From Dipetalonema caudispina (taxonomy: Eukaryota; Nematoda; Chromadorea; Rhabditida; Onchocercidae): a DNA stretch of 64,000 nucleotides. The number at the start of each line of letters is the position of its first letter. Position 1 is the first letter of the stretch. The notes below the pieces were generated by a model. The model saw only the letters and a list, made by a program, of their open reading frames with translations, ran no database searches and was not told the origin of the DNA. Shown piece by piece: positions 13,501 to 26,453 of the stretch. The position numbers and the translations under genes were made by a program. The stretch is from NCBI GenBank assembly GCA_013365325.1, contig JABVXV010000232.1:1-64000 (forward strand), written 5' to 3'.

Positions 13501-16500
13501 GAGAGTGCCGGGTAAATTAGAGGACGAAAGAGATTCTGAAAGGAAAAAGACCAATGACAATGGGAGGAATCCAGTTTTTCGAATTGCTTAAATTACTTCA
13601 TGATTCAAATGGATCGCAGTAACGCAAAAAAGCGCTCAAGACAAAACAGCAAACACGTCTAACAATTGTTCCCACGTACTAAATAGACATACACGAAGTA
13701 ATTGAAGCTGTTTCAATCTTAGATCTTTCACAGCGATTTCATGATAATCGTTAGCTGCCTCAGGAGGCTGCGCTTCCAGGCAGGGAGTCCGACGTTTTGC
13801 TACAGTAACCAAAACGTGGAAATCATGAAATATAACGGCGACCTATAAAATCGATCAATTTCTCAAGTACTGCACTATTTCCACTGCAAACCATAATTCT
13901 TTGATTTTGAACTCTCACAATTCATAATGATTAGCTTATAAAAGATTTACAGTATCTTCCTTTGTGTACTAATTAAAAGAAAGGAAAATCTTCAGTTAAA
14001 AACCAATTATAATAAAATCTCATGGAATTTCCCAGTCAGTATTCTGTACCACGTTTCAAAAGATGTCAAATGACCCCTCAGCTTCTCTGTACTGCCCGAA
14101 CTTCTAAGGAATCTCGTAAATTTCTGAATTTAAATATCATAATATCCTCACTAAATAAGCAAAAACACACTTTATCTTTTGAAAGTTGAACATCGAATTC
14201 AACATAATCAGCACCACGTTTTGCAGCAGTATTGAGCGAATGTATTGTATTCTCACGGCCTGCATTCATTCTGGAAAATTACATAGCATATTCAAAAATA
14301 AAAAAGCATATCAAGGGGTAATTATTTACCTGCTGGTTTATAAAAATTACATATCTTTTGCATGCAGTATCTAGCAGAAAGTTTTAATCGTTGTTGTGGA
14401 TACAAAAGCTTTTGGTTTTTCAAATTTAATAAAGCATCTCTTCGATAACTTCTCCATGATATGTTCAAATAAATTAGACATTAATTACTGAGATCACATA
14501 CTTCGTGTACGAATTGCCCATACCCCTGTGACCAACTTCAAGCGGTTGCCGTTTCTTCCAATGCTTAGCATAGGAGATATCCATTTTTTGTACCGAACAT
14601 GACGTCAAAAGTGGTCGAATGAATAAATATTCCACTGCAAATAGATGGTCAAATATTTAAACAATTCTTTTAATGAAAAAATTACTACAGGTTTTTCTAA
14701 CTGGTATATCTTGAGAAAAGGGTTAAACTGTTGGTATGATAATAAAAATGAAAGGTTGCCAAAAGATGACAGATAAGGAAAAATGTTTCATTCGCAGAAA
14801 AGAAGTATGATTTCGATCATAAAAATGGGAAATGTAACGACATTCACTGACAAGAAGCTACCATTAATTTGTCCAACTGGGCGATTGTTCACCAAAAGTG
14901 GTTCACCAGCAACGCCAAATGTACCATGAAATGATGAAGGTAGTGCGTACGCAATTGCAAAACGCTCCACGGACGGTCCATGTTCTTCGTCATAGGTAAA
15001 TAATTCTATCCGGAAACCCTCAAACGTTTACGTCTAACCCAAAGTGTTAAAAATAACATGCTTAACGACAAGATGATCAATAAAAACCGCTTTTGCGCTA
15101 ACAGCGATACGGCTTTTATGAACATCAGCACTGTCGGCCTCAATATGTTGATTAGATTGGTATTCCCTCCGGTAGTTCTATTTTCTGATATAAAGAATAT
15201 TTTCAACTGTTTTTCAGATTTATTTCATTTCCAAGTTTCTCATTCATCATTACCAATTTCAACATGCGAATATGTGAAATAAAGCAGAATTAAATTTTTA
15301 GAGGCTGCTTAACTACCCAACCCAATGAACCACCCTTAATTAAAATTGCTGCCTTCTACTTTGATCAGAGCTAAATTTTAATTGTTGGGTAACTCTTCGG
15401 TGAGAATTTTTTTCATGGAGGACAGATATTTCAGAGAGCATCCTTTAATGTCTCCAATATTCAATTTTTTTTTTCACTATACAGAAAAAATTGTAATCTC
15501 TTCTGCATAAAGAACTACAATAAATCTTCAACTTGACAAAAGCTCTATCCTTCCCCTTTCTTTAATTCTGTTGGAATTTAGTCCCTGCTTAAGCAATTTC
15601 GTTTGCTACTTCTCACCAACCTATCATTTCCAGTACAAAATTGGAATTATGATTTGAGTTCTTCCATTTAGGTTCTCAAGAGCCTTCTGGAAGAATTCAA
15701 ATTATCTTTATTTAATTATGACTCTATCTTTCATCACCTCACGTTTTTAGCATAAAAAATTTTCGCTCGCAGATTACCTAAAAATTTGCTTGCGGATTAT
15801 CTAAAAAATTTTTAGCCGCTACCCAATCAACTATTGCATATTTATTCTGTCCGTCTTTCTGATGAAAAATCCTTGCAATGTACGAAAAACGTACAATTCA
15901 AGGTAAAGAATTTTTTGAAGAAAAAAAACTTGATGCTAACAAGAAACTCCACCGCCACCGATCGCGTCCGGAATATAAAATAATCGCTGCCCACTTTAAA
16001 GCGATCACCGGATAGCGATTGTTCGCGGTAGTGTGGATCATCCGATGATAAAATCTGAAAATTAAAATTGCGGGTTGCGCACAACAAAGATTTGATAGTT
16101 GTGCTTCATTCATGATGACATTGCTGATGACAGTGATAGGCGTAGTGATGGTAACAACAGTAGGTAGTATTCACTCTGGGTCCAGTATCTGTAAGCTTTG
16201 ATAACAAAGCTTATGATGAAAAAGGTATATATGTATGTATGTATATGCTGTGCAGACAACATTCGATATCGCTACGGTTCATTCCTTCCTCGATTCTCAC
16301 AGTATCCTCTTATACGACCATGGATGGACACAACTCATCACTGTGTATTATATCTGAATTTTTCCATACCATCCATCATGCTGCAGCAAGCACATTACGG
16401 CAAAATCTGAAAGAGTGGCTTCCACTATGAATTCTACGCATGGTAACGGAACACTGTGACAGACTAAAGAGACAAAGACCATTAAGAAACATATCTTTAA

Positions 16501-19500
16501 TAAGCGGTGATGGGACCAAATTAATCATTTTCCTTAATGGACTAAGGAAAATAAAATTTCCGAAGTAATTACTGAGTGTTTTTTTAAACAAATTTGGTCA
16601 TGTTTGTTTTTTCTCTTGTTTATCATGATCAGGACCATCACCGCTTCAGTAAACAGCCCTTCCTCTCACTCTAAGCTATTCAAAGAAGCACTATGTTTAC
16701 TATGCCTGAATGGAGTGACGCAATCATCAGAGAAAGTAAAAACTAATCTATTCACTTTCTCTACAAGTGAATAGATTAGTTTTTGCTTTCGTACTTCCCC
16801 ACCAATTTTGTACTTTTTAAATACAAAACAGCTAAACTAAAATAGCAACCACTCACTCTCGTAGGATTCTCTCATTCGTAGAAATCAGTAGAAAATAAAA
16901 AATTTTTAAAAATTCGACCAAATCCAATTTTTTCTTAAAAACCAATCAGGAATTCCAGAATACGCCTTTCGAACTGATGGATACGCCACTCCCTTTACGA
17001 AACCAGCTTATTAGTAATACCAAAATTATCAAATTCGATTAACTGAGCCAACGAAGTTTAATATATGCTAGCAAACATAAAACTTGCGCTTTGCTGGAAT
17101 CTGATCTCAAAGCAAAAAAACAAAAACAAAAGAGTATATGGGTCTGAAAGAAAAAGTATGTTCTTAGTTCCGACCCGAAAAATTAACCCGTTACTTTAAA
17201 ACTATGCCGCGGGATTCATAACTCCTACCAAAAGCCAACAACTTCTTGAGTTTCGAATCTTCCGAGCCATCTTAAAGTGTTGATTAGTGACATTTCGATG
17301 CCAGTTCAAATCGAATTTCTCCAGATAAACTTTGGTTTCAACGATATTTGCTCAGAAAAGATTTTAATCAGCGAATCACTTACACAGACTAATCATCAAA
17401 TTCCGTTTTTGAGGAATTAATCTCTGTTCCTCACAAAATATTTGGAGAAAATATCCGCTTGAGACTTAGTGTACTAGAATTAGAGAGAATTTCTCATTCA
17501 TCAACAAAATTAGCTGAGAATCAAGTTGAGGCTTTTGGCAGGAAATAGGACTTGCTAATTTGAAATTTAAAGACTTGGTAAACTGCTATCGACAAGAAGC
17601 ATCAGGTCGGAAGAAAGCCTAAAAGAATATAGCACCCTAAACTGTGGTTCTATATATTATGTAAAATAAAATCCTTAGCTCCATCAATTCGCATTTCAAG
17701 TCGCATACTTCACTACAAATCTCTGCAAAGTGTCTTTTTCTTTTTATGCAAAAAAAAACACCAATCCAATTGCATTTTTTCCGTATGGCTCAATTACCAG
17801 TGAAAATTAGGATACTTGATATGTTAACATTGTTAGTGAATATAGTCTAAACTTTCTACAGTATCAAGTAAAGACTACGAAACATTTGCGCCACTTCCTA
17901 CTGCTACGAGTACATTTGTGCCACTTGCGTCGATCTAGCAACCAAGTGGAGATATTAATCTTCAATGAAAACAGTAAAAGGACGGCCAGGAATACGCATC
18001 CGATTATTCAATGCAGCGCATCTACCGATGCACGCCGAATGGAAACATATGGATGCCTTCCTGAAAAAAAAATTAACGCTGGGCACCAAAATACAATTGA
18101 TCCCATAAGGCACTTGGTACAAAATACTAATTAGTCAGTATATGCCAATCTCTTCCTTTTTTGAAATTTCCGGAAACACAAATGCCATCCAGCTATTACT
18201 TACGTAATGAGGTATGGTTATATGTATAAAACAAAGAATGTAACCTGATAGACTTTGCATGAAGTCTTAAGACTGATATTCCACATCGTACTATAAGGGA
18301 TCAATCACATAAATGCATCATGGAATGTATTTAAGCGTACGTGGCGCAAATGCATGCTAATTTAAGTAAGCCCAACCTTAGTGAACATTAAGATGTACTA
18401 TTCTTCAATATTTCCGTCAAGTATGTTTAGACAACCCATCACATATCGATTTCCGGAGCATTAAAGATAAGGATTAATCTATTACCTACACTACTAGTCT
18501 TTTATTCGTTTGATCCCTGACGATATATTTAATAGAAAATGTACAATGTACATCCACACAAATGATATAAGAGAAATTCTAAAAATACGACAGAAATATA
18601 AAATCTTACAGCAATATGTGCCACTGAATACGACGGCACTGCTGGTTGCATGACATCCTGATTCTCTTCATTATCGTCGTCATCCACGCTGCCGGCCTGC
18701 AAAAGAAAAAAGGTAAAAATATACATGGAGCTGGTTCTTAAGATGATGATATATGTTGTGGAACCACAAAATCCCAATATACAGCGTAAACTGAGAAAAC
18801 ACGACAACTACCAAAATGACTAGATGTTGCAATTATGTATCGAATGAGACCGTATTATGAATCTCATTAACAAATCAATCTTCTAATCCTTCCAGTTAAT
18901 TAGTTCTTAACAATACATAGTCATCTTGAATCACCGGAAATTTCCACGACATATATCCCATTTACATTTACATCTGCATTATTCAGCCATTTTCATGTTG
19001 ACGGCCTTACCTGGATCGGAACTTGTGGGAGAAAACGATAACATCAAACCCTATTAAAGTTTGGAAACAAATTTGCAGCACAAAAGACTAATTCTACATC
19101 ACAAGACAACACCAGTAATAATTTTAAAATAGCCTACGGTGTATGACCACGATCGCCAAACATTACGTTCTTTCAAATCGTAACTGAACATCTAAACTTC
19201 GCAGAAGTTACTCGTGAAAACTGCATATGATGTAAATCAATATAGTCTGAGACATTCAGCTTCATTTCCCTTTTTGGTAGTCGATACGAAATTTTCCAGG
19301 GCACCGGAAGATTTTTTATCCAGTGAAACAAAATTTAATAGATAAAGGTAGGCAAAAAGAAATTCTTGTGTATATGGAATGTGAGCTGATTTTTGCTAGG
19401 CAAATAAATTCTTCTCGGTATCCAACAGGAAGGATATAAAGGAACACAACTGAAAATTCACGGTAATTTGTATAATTCAGAAAAGTGCACATTAAGGTGT

Positions 19501-22143
19501 AACAAAACAAAGGTTACCTCTCTATGTCGCAGATCAAACGGTGTCACTTTAATGCAATAAGAACGTTCCGCATAACGTTTCTTATAGAATTTGAATGGAT
19601 TTCCGTGAAAGCGAAGTAAAATTTCATTTTGATTCTTTCCCATAAGTGAGGCTTCGCTTACAAGGTTCTTGCCGGCTAAAATGATACAAAGTTCAGAGTT
19701 GTATCAAAACTCAAAAAATTATCGAAATGAGCTATTTTTCAGCTCATCATATTCTCAAGACAGCAAAAAACCCTAGAAACCTTCAACTATTTTTGGATCC
19801 TTTCCTAATAAAGAGTAAATACACTCCCCTAATTGTTAACTGCTTCTTTGTTGAGCAAAAGAATTTTCTTATTTTTCAATAGAACAATTCCCCAGAACAG
19901 GATACAAATTCGTTAGGAAGATGAATTTGCAATGGAAAATATGCTAATCCAAAGAAAATAAAGCAGCAGAAAACTTACAACTCCAACCAAATTTATCGGT
20001 GACATGCAAATGGCACACACCCGAGATCGATTCAACACTTGGCAGAACGGATCTGGGATTTAAAAATGATTCCCATTTACTAACAACCAATTCCTAAAAT
20101 TATCTTTTTGTACTCATTCAGATATTTCTAAAAAATCTGACATTCCCCGAAAGCACCTTTTGTTTTTTGCTCTCCATTAAGTGACAAAAAAAAAACTTGC
20201 ATTTTTCTCTTCTTCTTTGCCACTGTGCAAATAATATCCAATGAAATAACGGAATTTTATCGGATCCGATCCAACTTCCACTGCACCTTCCCAACGCTGC
20301 CTACTGGAAAACAAACAGATCAGAATTCCGAAATTTTTTGATCAGAAACAATATCTAAAACTAATTTCCTATAAATTTCAAATGGAACAGTTATGATATT
20401 GAAATTAATACGACGCGATACCCAACCTCCTCTTTCGCAATATCACACATCCATTAGTTATTGCATTTCGTGCGCAGTAAAGTTTGTGCGTCATATGAAT
20501 TTTTCTTGTAATTATTAAAGCAAAAATACGCCATCTTTTCTACTTTTTTCGAAATTAAAATTTCTACGAATAAAACTTTCATAAAACAAGTTCAAGCAAC
20601 ACGAAAGAAGTCATCCAAAAATTCAGTTATGATGCAATTCGCAGCCTTTACCTTTTGCTTTTGTAGGACATTTCCTCTTCAAAGTATCTTAATGTCTTCA
20701 AAAAACAATACGCATGATTTTCAACATAAATGAGCCCCATTTTAATGCCCCAGAAACTGCTTATAGTATTTCGAACCATATTATTCAAGTATTTTCAATA
20801 TAACACTGTTTTAACCTTTAAAACGTAAAAGCTATACTTCAGTTACCTCAGATTAGCAAGTTTCATCTAAAAAGGATAAGAAAAACTTCTGACATAAAAG
20901 ACATCTAAATAACTATTTATAAAGATGTGGGTATTTCTTTATTGGATTCATTGGTTTTTTAATGATAACAATTACTCTCATCTACTACCAAACATGTGTA
21001 CTTTCAGGAAAAATGAGAATTCAGTAGTAAGAAGTCTTCTGAAACTGCTATCATGAATCAGTTGGAACCAAATGGCATATATATTAGAGAGGAAAATGGA
21101 AAGATCCATCAAAATTGTGATGAACAAACTACGATTTCCTGAATGGTTCAAATAATTCTTTCACATTGGAAGTTTTTTCTTTTTTTTTTTTAACTTATAC
21201 GATAAAATCAAACAATAGTAAAAGAAAAATAACTAACGCAGAATCTGGATCCGGAAATAAAAGAAACGCATCAGATGGCAACCATCCACCTAAAGCTGGT
21301 ACTGAACCTGTAACAAATACATACTCCCATGGTCGTACCGCTGCTCCAACTTCCACCGAAAAATAAAGCATTGTACGTGGTGCGATTGACATTTGAGCAG
21401 CAAGCGTTTGACCTAAAATTAACAAAGTAAAAATAAAAAATGAATCATTTCGCGAAATTAAAGAAATATTCACTAAAAATTTATTAATATAATTTCCAAG
21501 AACAAGAAAAAAAAAAAAAAAATGTAACCCTAATTATTAATCACTAAAAATTTCTTCATTTCGTTTATCGATTTAAAATTTCCTCCAGTATACTTATCAT
21601 CTTACTAATAATTCCTCGCAAATTTGAACTTTTCCATCCTAAATTATCATAAGATCCTCTTCTTTCAAATAAATTTCCATTTTCATCCTAATTCAATCGT
21701 ATATTTTCCATAATAAGCAATCAGTCAACTTTATTATTTGTTTGAAATATCATTATTATCATTAATATTAAACGATGATATATGATAATAATTATCATCC
21801 TTAACATTTCATTCATATTAACTGTCGATAAAAAAAAAAAAAAAAAAAAGAAGAACGAAATGAAATGATATAATTTATCTGACAGTTTTCAATATTCAAC
21901 AATCATACAACTATCACACCAAATCTATCTCATATTCATTCATTCAAATCATTCTCATATTTATATCATTTATCTAATTTGAATGAAAAAAAAAAAAAAA
22001 AAAAAGATATCAATAAATATATCTAAAATACAAATTCATACAATCAATCAATCCTTCAATGATAGAACAAATTCGATTTGGAAGTATGGCAAAGAGGAAT
22101 TCCAACTTTTTCACATCAATCCTTTAATAATGTATATATTATA

Positions 22144-22174
<31 letters not shown>

Positions 22175-25100
22175 CTGTCTGTCTATGTGTGTGTGTGTGT
22201 GTGTGTATGTGTGTATGTCTGTATCTGTGTATGTGATGTTAGAAATTGTAGAACGTGAAGGACACGTGATCGATTGGACTAAATGTTAAAATGGCAAAGA
22301 GTAAGATGATGATGATGATTTGTAGTAGTAGTAGTAGTAGTAGTATTAGCTATATAGATGGAAAAAAGAAGAAAAGCATGAAAATGATATTCATATATGT
22401 ATCAATAAAGGGTAGTAGAGTGATAATGCTAATGCTAATAAGTTAGATTGAATCGATGAAATTTTTTTTTTTTCTATTCTTAGTTAATTATAAAAGAAAA
22501 AAGTTAAATTATAAATAATTAATTAGTAATTATTTGAGTTATTTGGAAGAAAATGATATAAAAAAGATGAAATGAGAAAGAGAAAAAATAATGGAAAAAA
22601 AGATATATGTGTATGTATACATACATGTAGAGATAATAAATTACGTGTTTTTCACGTGAATCATTTTATTTACTTCCTTACTTCTTCGTTAATATTTGAG
22701 AAAGAGAGGAAATAATCAATAATATATTTTTTCTAATACATTATTAGATCTTGATCGATTGATTATTTCAAATTTTTTCCAATTTATATTGCATATACTA
22801 TCTTATCTAGTCTATTATTATAGCTCTCTCTCTCTCTCTCTCTCTCTGCTGTTAAGTTTTTAGTAAGAGTGCATTTTTTTTTTTTTTTAGTTTGAAATAA
22901 AAAATAATGTTAGCATTAAAATATGAAAGATGAGAGATGAAAAGATAGAGAGATGAAAAGATGGAAGAAAAGAGGAAGAAGAAAAGATAAGGAGTAAGTT
23001 ATATTAAAAAATATATTTCCGGAAAAGAAGCTAGCAGGGAAAAAAATGCCGGATGGGATACTGAATAGATGGATCAAGCTATAATAAATCAATCCTTCCT
23101 TTTTCATGACATTTCTAACTCTTCAAATGATAGTGATGCTAATGAATAGGAAGAATGTTGTTAGCATGAAATGAAAAGTGAAAAGATCAGATTTAATTAA
23201 GTTTTCAATTTTGAAGTATTTCTTAATTTACGAAAAAAAAAAAAAAAAGTTATTTAAAGATTATTTTCTTTATACGTAATTTATATGAGAGTACGTTAGC
23301 TTTATAACTGTAAATTGATATGAAAAGGAAAAAGAAAAAAAAAAAAAGTTTTTGAATTCAAGAAGAATTTTTTTATCATCTTGTAAAAAAAAGATGAATC
23401 TTTATATGATATCAATGATCTAAGCATATCATTCATGTAATAAATTACGATAATCAATAGAAAAGTTTACAATATCAAATAAGTTAGTGATAAGAAAGAT
23501 TAGTAAGTATCACTTATCATATATGTTTCATTATTTCATTATTTTTTCATACTTCAATTTTAGAGTGCTATTTGTAAACAATGCAATAAAGTGAATTATA
23601 AAAATTTTTAGACTTCTTGGAAGGGAAGTTTTTTTTTCATCCCTTATAGAAAGTATAAAAATTTTTGAATGTAATAATAAATTTCAATTTCGTCAATCAT
23701 TAATTTTATATAGTACTAATATAAGCACTTTATTTGTTTGTTTGTTTGTTTTTTTTTTTTTTTATATGATTAAAAAGTTTCAAAATTTAGTAATTCATAA
23801 GATATTACTACCTTTTGTTTATTACCTCATTGACCGTAGCAAAAAGAAGCATTTTTGACAATGATGAAATAAAAACATACCCGTATAGATAAGACCACTC
23901 AATAGGTAAACAATATAATAAAATGTCATGAAAAAGTATTTTAACAATGAATGTTTTTGAAAATTTTCCAAATATTTACTGCAATAATTTTAATCCAAAA
24001 ACAAATATTTCTCATTGTTTGACTCAAAATAAAATAAAACCACAAATTATTGATAGATGGAATGAGAAAGAAAGAAAAAAAAAAAAAAAAAAAGGAAAAA
24101 GAAATAGAAAGATTAAATGTGACATGTTTACTTCATTTTCAATCTTAAAATATGATGATAAACAAAGCATTGCAAAACAAAGCATTGCAAAACAAAGCAA
24201 TAAGTGAAATATAAAAATTTTTAGATTCCTTACAAAGTTTTATCTCTTCCTTTATAGAAAGTATAAAATGGAAAAAAAAAAAAAAAAGAAAAAAAAAAAT
24301 TTGATTACAGTGATCATACATGCATCAATCCATTTTGTTCTTCTTCTTCTTTTTCCTTTTCTTCAACATATCAGAAGACCCATTTTTAGATTTCATGTTT
24401 CAGAAATCTTTTTAATTTCGAATATGACTATATAAATAGTAAATTTTTATCAGTTAGTAGGGGAAAATGAAAATGTAATCATTTCTCACAGTGGGAAAAT
24501 TTATTCAATCAGCTTTCATTTCAAGTTTCATTTCGAAATTCTAAAGCAATGTGTTGATTGATGATGATGATGATGATGGTTCCAATTCAATGTGGCATAC
24601 ATTCATTTTGACCCTTGTTACAACGAGATAACTTCGATTTCCTGAACTTTCCATCCTCTCTTTCTCTCTCCCTCTCCCTCTCTTCCTATTTTATTTTAAA
24701 GCATGAAACGATACTGATATAATGTAATTGTAAATGATTTCTGATATTCTCGTAATAATATCGAGAAATTCAATAATCAGATCACAATTTATCTGATATT
24801 CTTCCATTCTTTCTACCAAACAATGATGATTTGTTGATTTCAATATAATTTCCATGGCTATTCCCTCTTTCTTTGGAACTTTTTTTTTCTCTCTCTCTCT
24901 CTCTCTCAACCATTCTTCAGATTTATCTTGTATTATCTAAATTTTCTAATCTAATTTTTATCCGCATAATATTTAATCTATTATTCCTAATTTACAATTC
25001 TTCCGATGAATAAAAGATCTGAATTTTTTAAAATTAAAATTAGACATTTGCTTTGAATAATGGACTTTTATAAACGCATTAGTGTTGTTACCATCAACAT

Positions 25101-26453
25101 TTCTTCTTTTCCTACTAATACAAATAATAATAATAATGATAATAATAATAATAATAATTTAAGTACGATGTAATATGAAGTATCACCAATTGAGTGCTGC
25201 TTCGTTATCATATATCAATTGAACATTAAACGAAATAGTAGTTGAGAAAAGTAGCACAATATGCTATCAAATTCTTTCACTCTACTTTCAAAGAGCAATT
25301 TAGCTAAAATTAAAAATGATAGACTACTACTGATAAGATGAATCAAATGAAGATGATAATGGCTTATTTGAGGAATATCAATAGAGAAGAAGGAATTTCA
25401 AACAAATGATAATGTATAATCAATTAATTCTTTCTACCTAACTAATACAGGTTTTTTTTTTTCCCCTATCTTTGCTAAAAGAATAAATAACGAAATTATT
25501 TCCAATCCAATTAATCATTTTAATAGCAAAATGAGGTAAATTAATCTATTCATTTGTTATCAAAATGAATAGGTAATTTTCACACATCCTTCTTTATATA
25601 CCATACAAAATCTTTGTCTTTTCTTTGTTTAATTCTAGTTCTAATTTTACTCAATAATTAATTATCACATGGAAATATTTTTTTTTTTTTTTTAAGTAGT
25701 AAGAAAAAAAAAAAAAAAAAAAAAAAAAAAGGAAAAAAAAAAAAAAAAAAAAAAGAAGTGGTTTGATCAATAGGAGACAGACGGTGAAAAAAGTTATCCT
25801 TTCATTCATGAAATTTTTTTCATTTTAGGGAAGCTTTAATCAAAAAGTGTACAAATAAAATTGACTTTTGCAATTATTTGTATAAAACAACATGTTTGTG
25901 TTTTAATGGATGGGTAAGCTTATAACTACATCATTAAAGCTAGCTAACAATAACCTAAAAGTTATCTATTGGTTACTTTTCAAAATACATTTATATATAT
26001 ATAAATAAGTAAATTTCTTCATAGTAACAAATTTACTTCAACAATAAAACTCTCTAATTTAGTTGTGACATTTATTTAAATTAAAAATTCACTAAATTTC
26101 ATTTAAATTCACTGATTTTATTTTCCAATTTTCTTCCGCATTTTTCTTTATCTTTCTATGCGACTTAATTCTTCTTTCTTTGCATTATATTATCCTGGAT
26201 TTGATTGAATTCAATAGTAGAAATTCTTTTGAACACAATCAACTACACCATATGATAACAACAATAATATTAATTTAATTTCCAAGAAAAATGGAAAAAA
26301 AAAAAATGTAGGATTAAGTAGAAAGGTCACGCTAAAAATACAAATTTAACCTTAGGAAACAAAAAAAAACGTAGTTGCCAAATACTTACCATTTAAATTA
26401 AAAAGATTAAGTAGGGAGATGAAATATTGCTGACACTGTTCGATAATCGACAT
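10518..26453 (-). CDS. GPCPD1: Glycerophosphocholine phosphodiesterase, GPCPD1 type (CBM20 + GDPD), 17 exons, 762 aa
   Basis: By homology this enzyme cleaves glycerophosphocholine to glycerol-3-phosphate and choline. Exons (minus): 26390-26453, 21238-21412, 20201-20303, 19979-20093, 19518-19675, 18610-18696, 15941-16054, 14862-15018, 14502-14634, 14171-14270, 13695-13842, 13234-13403, 12808-12938, 12215-12350, 11795-11958, 11379-11606, 10518-10623. An N-terminal CBM20 starch-binding domain (about residues 33-130; [16 protein letters not shown]) precedes a GDPD domain (about 355-640). The catalytic signature is intact: HRG at 360-362, E375 in [16 protein letters not shown] at 393-401 and HD at 408-409. 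FVWGDDLDN and VDGLIYDR follow, then a Ser-rich tail. Exon 1 fits in phase with a GTAAGT donor; an in-frame ATG at 21392 could serve a shorter isoform. Exon 3 appears to use a GC donor (GCAAGT). No secretion signal is evident, so a cytosolic enzyme is likely. Confidence 0.93.
13462..13483. repeat. (TA)n microsatellite in a GPCPD1 intron
   Basis: A run of about eleven TA units lies just 5' (on the minus strand) of exon 12 of the GPCPD1 gene. It is intronic and does not disturb the acceptor used at 13404. Confidence 0.8.
16732..16790. repeat. Near-perfect 26-bp inverted repeat (hairpin) in GPCPD1 intron 6
   Basis: The arms 16732-16757 and 16765-16790 are reverse complements at 25 of 26 positions, separated by a 7-nt loop (TCTCTAC). 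Flanking sequence does not extend the pairing. The element lies inside the 2.55 kb intron between exons 6 and 7 (16055-18609), where no other exon was found. It could be a folded RNA such as a small-RNA precursor, a remnant of a hairpin mobile element, or a chance snap-back. The sequence alone cannot decide. Confidence 0.85.
20190..20201 (-). other. Probable GC-AG splice donor of GPCPD1 exon 3
   Basis: On the minus strand exon 3 reads GAGAAAAAT followed by GCAAGT, the preferred form of a GC donor. Only a phase-0 exit joins the next exon (starting GAATTGGTTGTTAG at 20093) in frame. The only nearby phase-0 GT is GTCACT after a run of ten T, which would add Ser-Phe-Phe-Phe. The GC donor is therefore preferred, though not proven. 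Confidence 0.6.
22144..22234. repeat. Compound (TGTC)n-(TG)n microsatellite
   Basis: About ten TCTG units run into TG units with interspersed TATG. It lies in intron 1 of the GPCPD1 gene and produces a spurious Cys/Val/Leu-rich reading frame on the plus strand. Confidence 0.9.
23577..24268. repeat. Pair of diverged direct repeats (about 80 bp each)
   Basis: The segments 23577-23660 and 24190-24268 share the order GCAATAA, ATATAAAAATTTTTAGA, and then TATAGAAAGTATAAAA, with indels between. The right copy is preceded by a 14-bp unit (AACAAAGCATTGCA) repeated about 2.6 times. This looks like an old local duplication inside intron 1 of the GPCPD1 gene. Confidence 0.6.

Larger units (their letters stand above)
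21413..26389. other. Intron 1 of GPCPD1: AT-rich, microsatellite-dense
   Basis: This 5 kb stretch separates the short first coding exon from the CBM20 exon. It holds (TGTC)n and (TG)n at about 22144-22234, (AGT)n at 22322-22346, (TC)n at 22822-22848 and 24887-24907, (GAT)n at 24563-24582 and (AAT)n at 25121-25159. A T-run followed by a 50-nt A-rich run lies at 25676-25754, and many A or T runs of 10-20 nt are scattered through it. Long ORFs here come only from the repeats. No coding exon was found. Confidence 0.7.

Noticed and set aside
21983..22258. 91-codon frame rich in Cys, Val and Ser
   Set aside because: Produced by a poly-A run and the TGTC/TG microsatellite.
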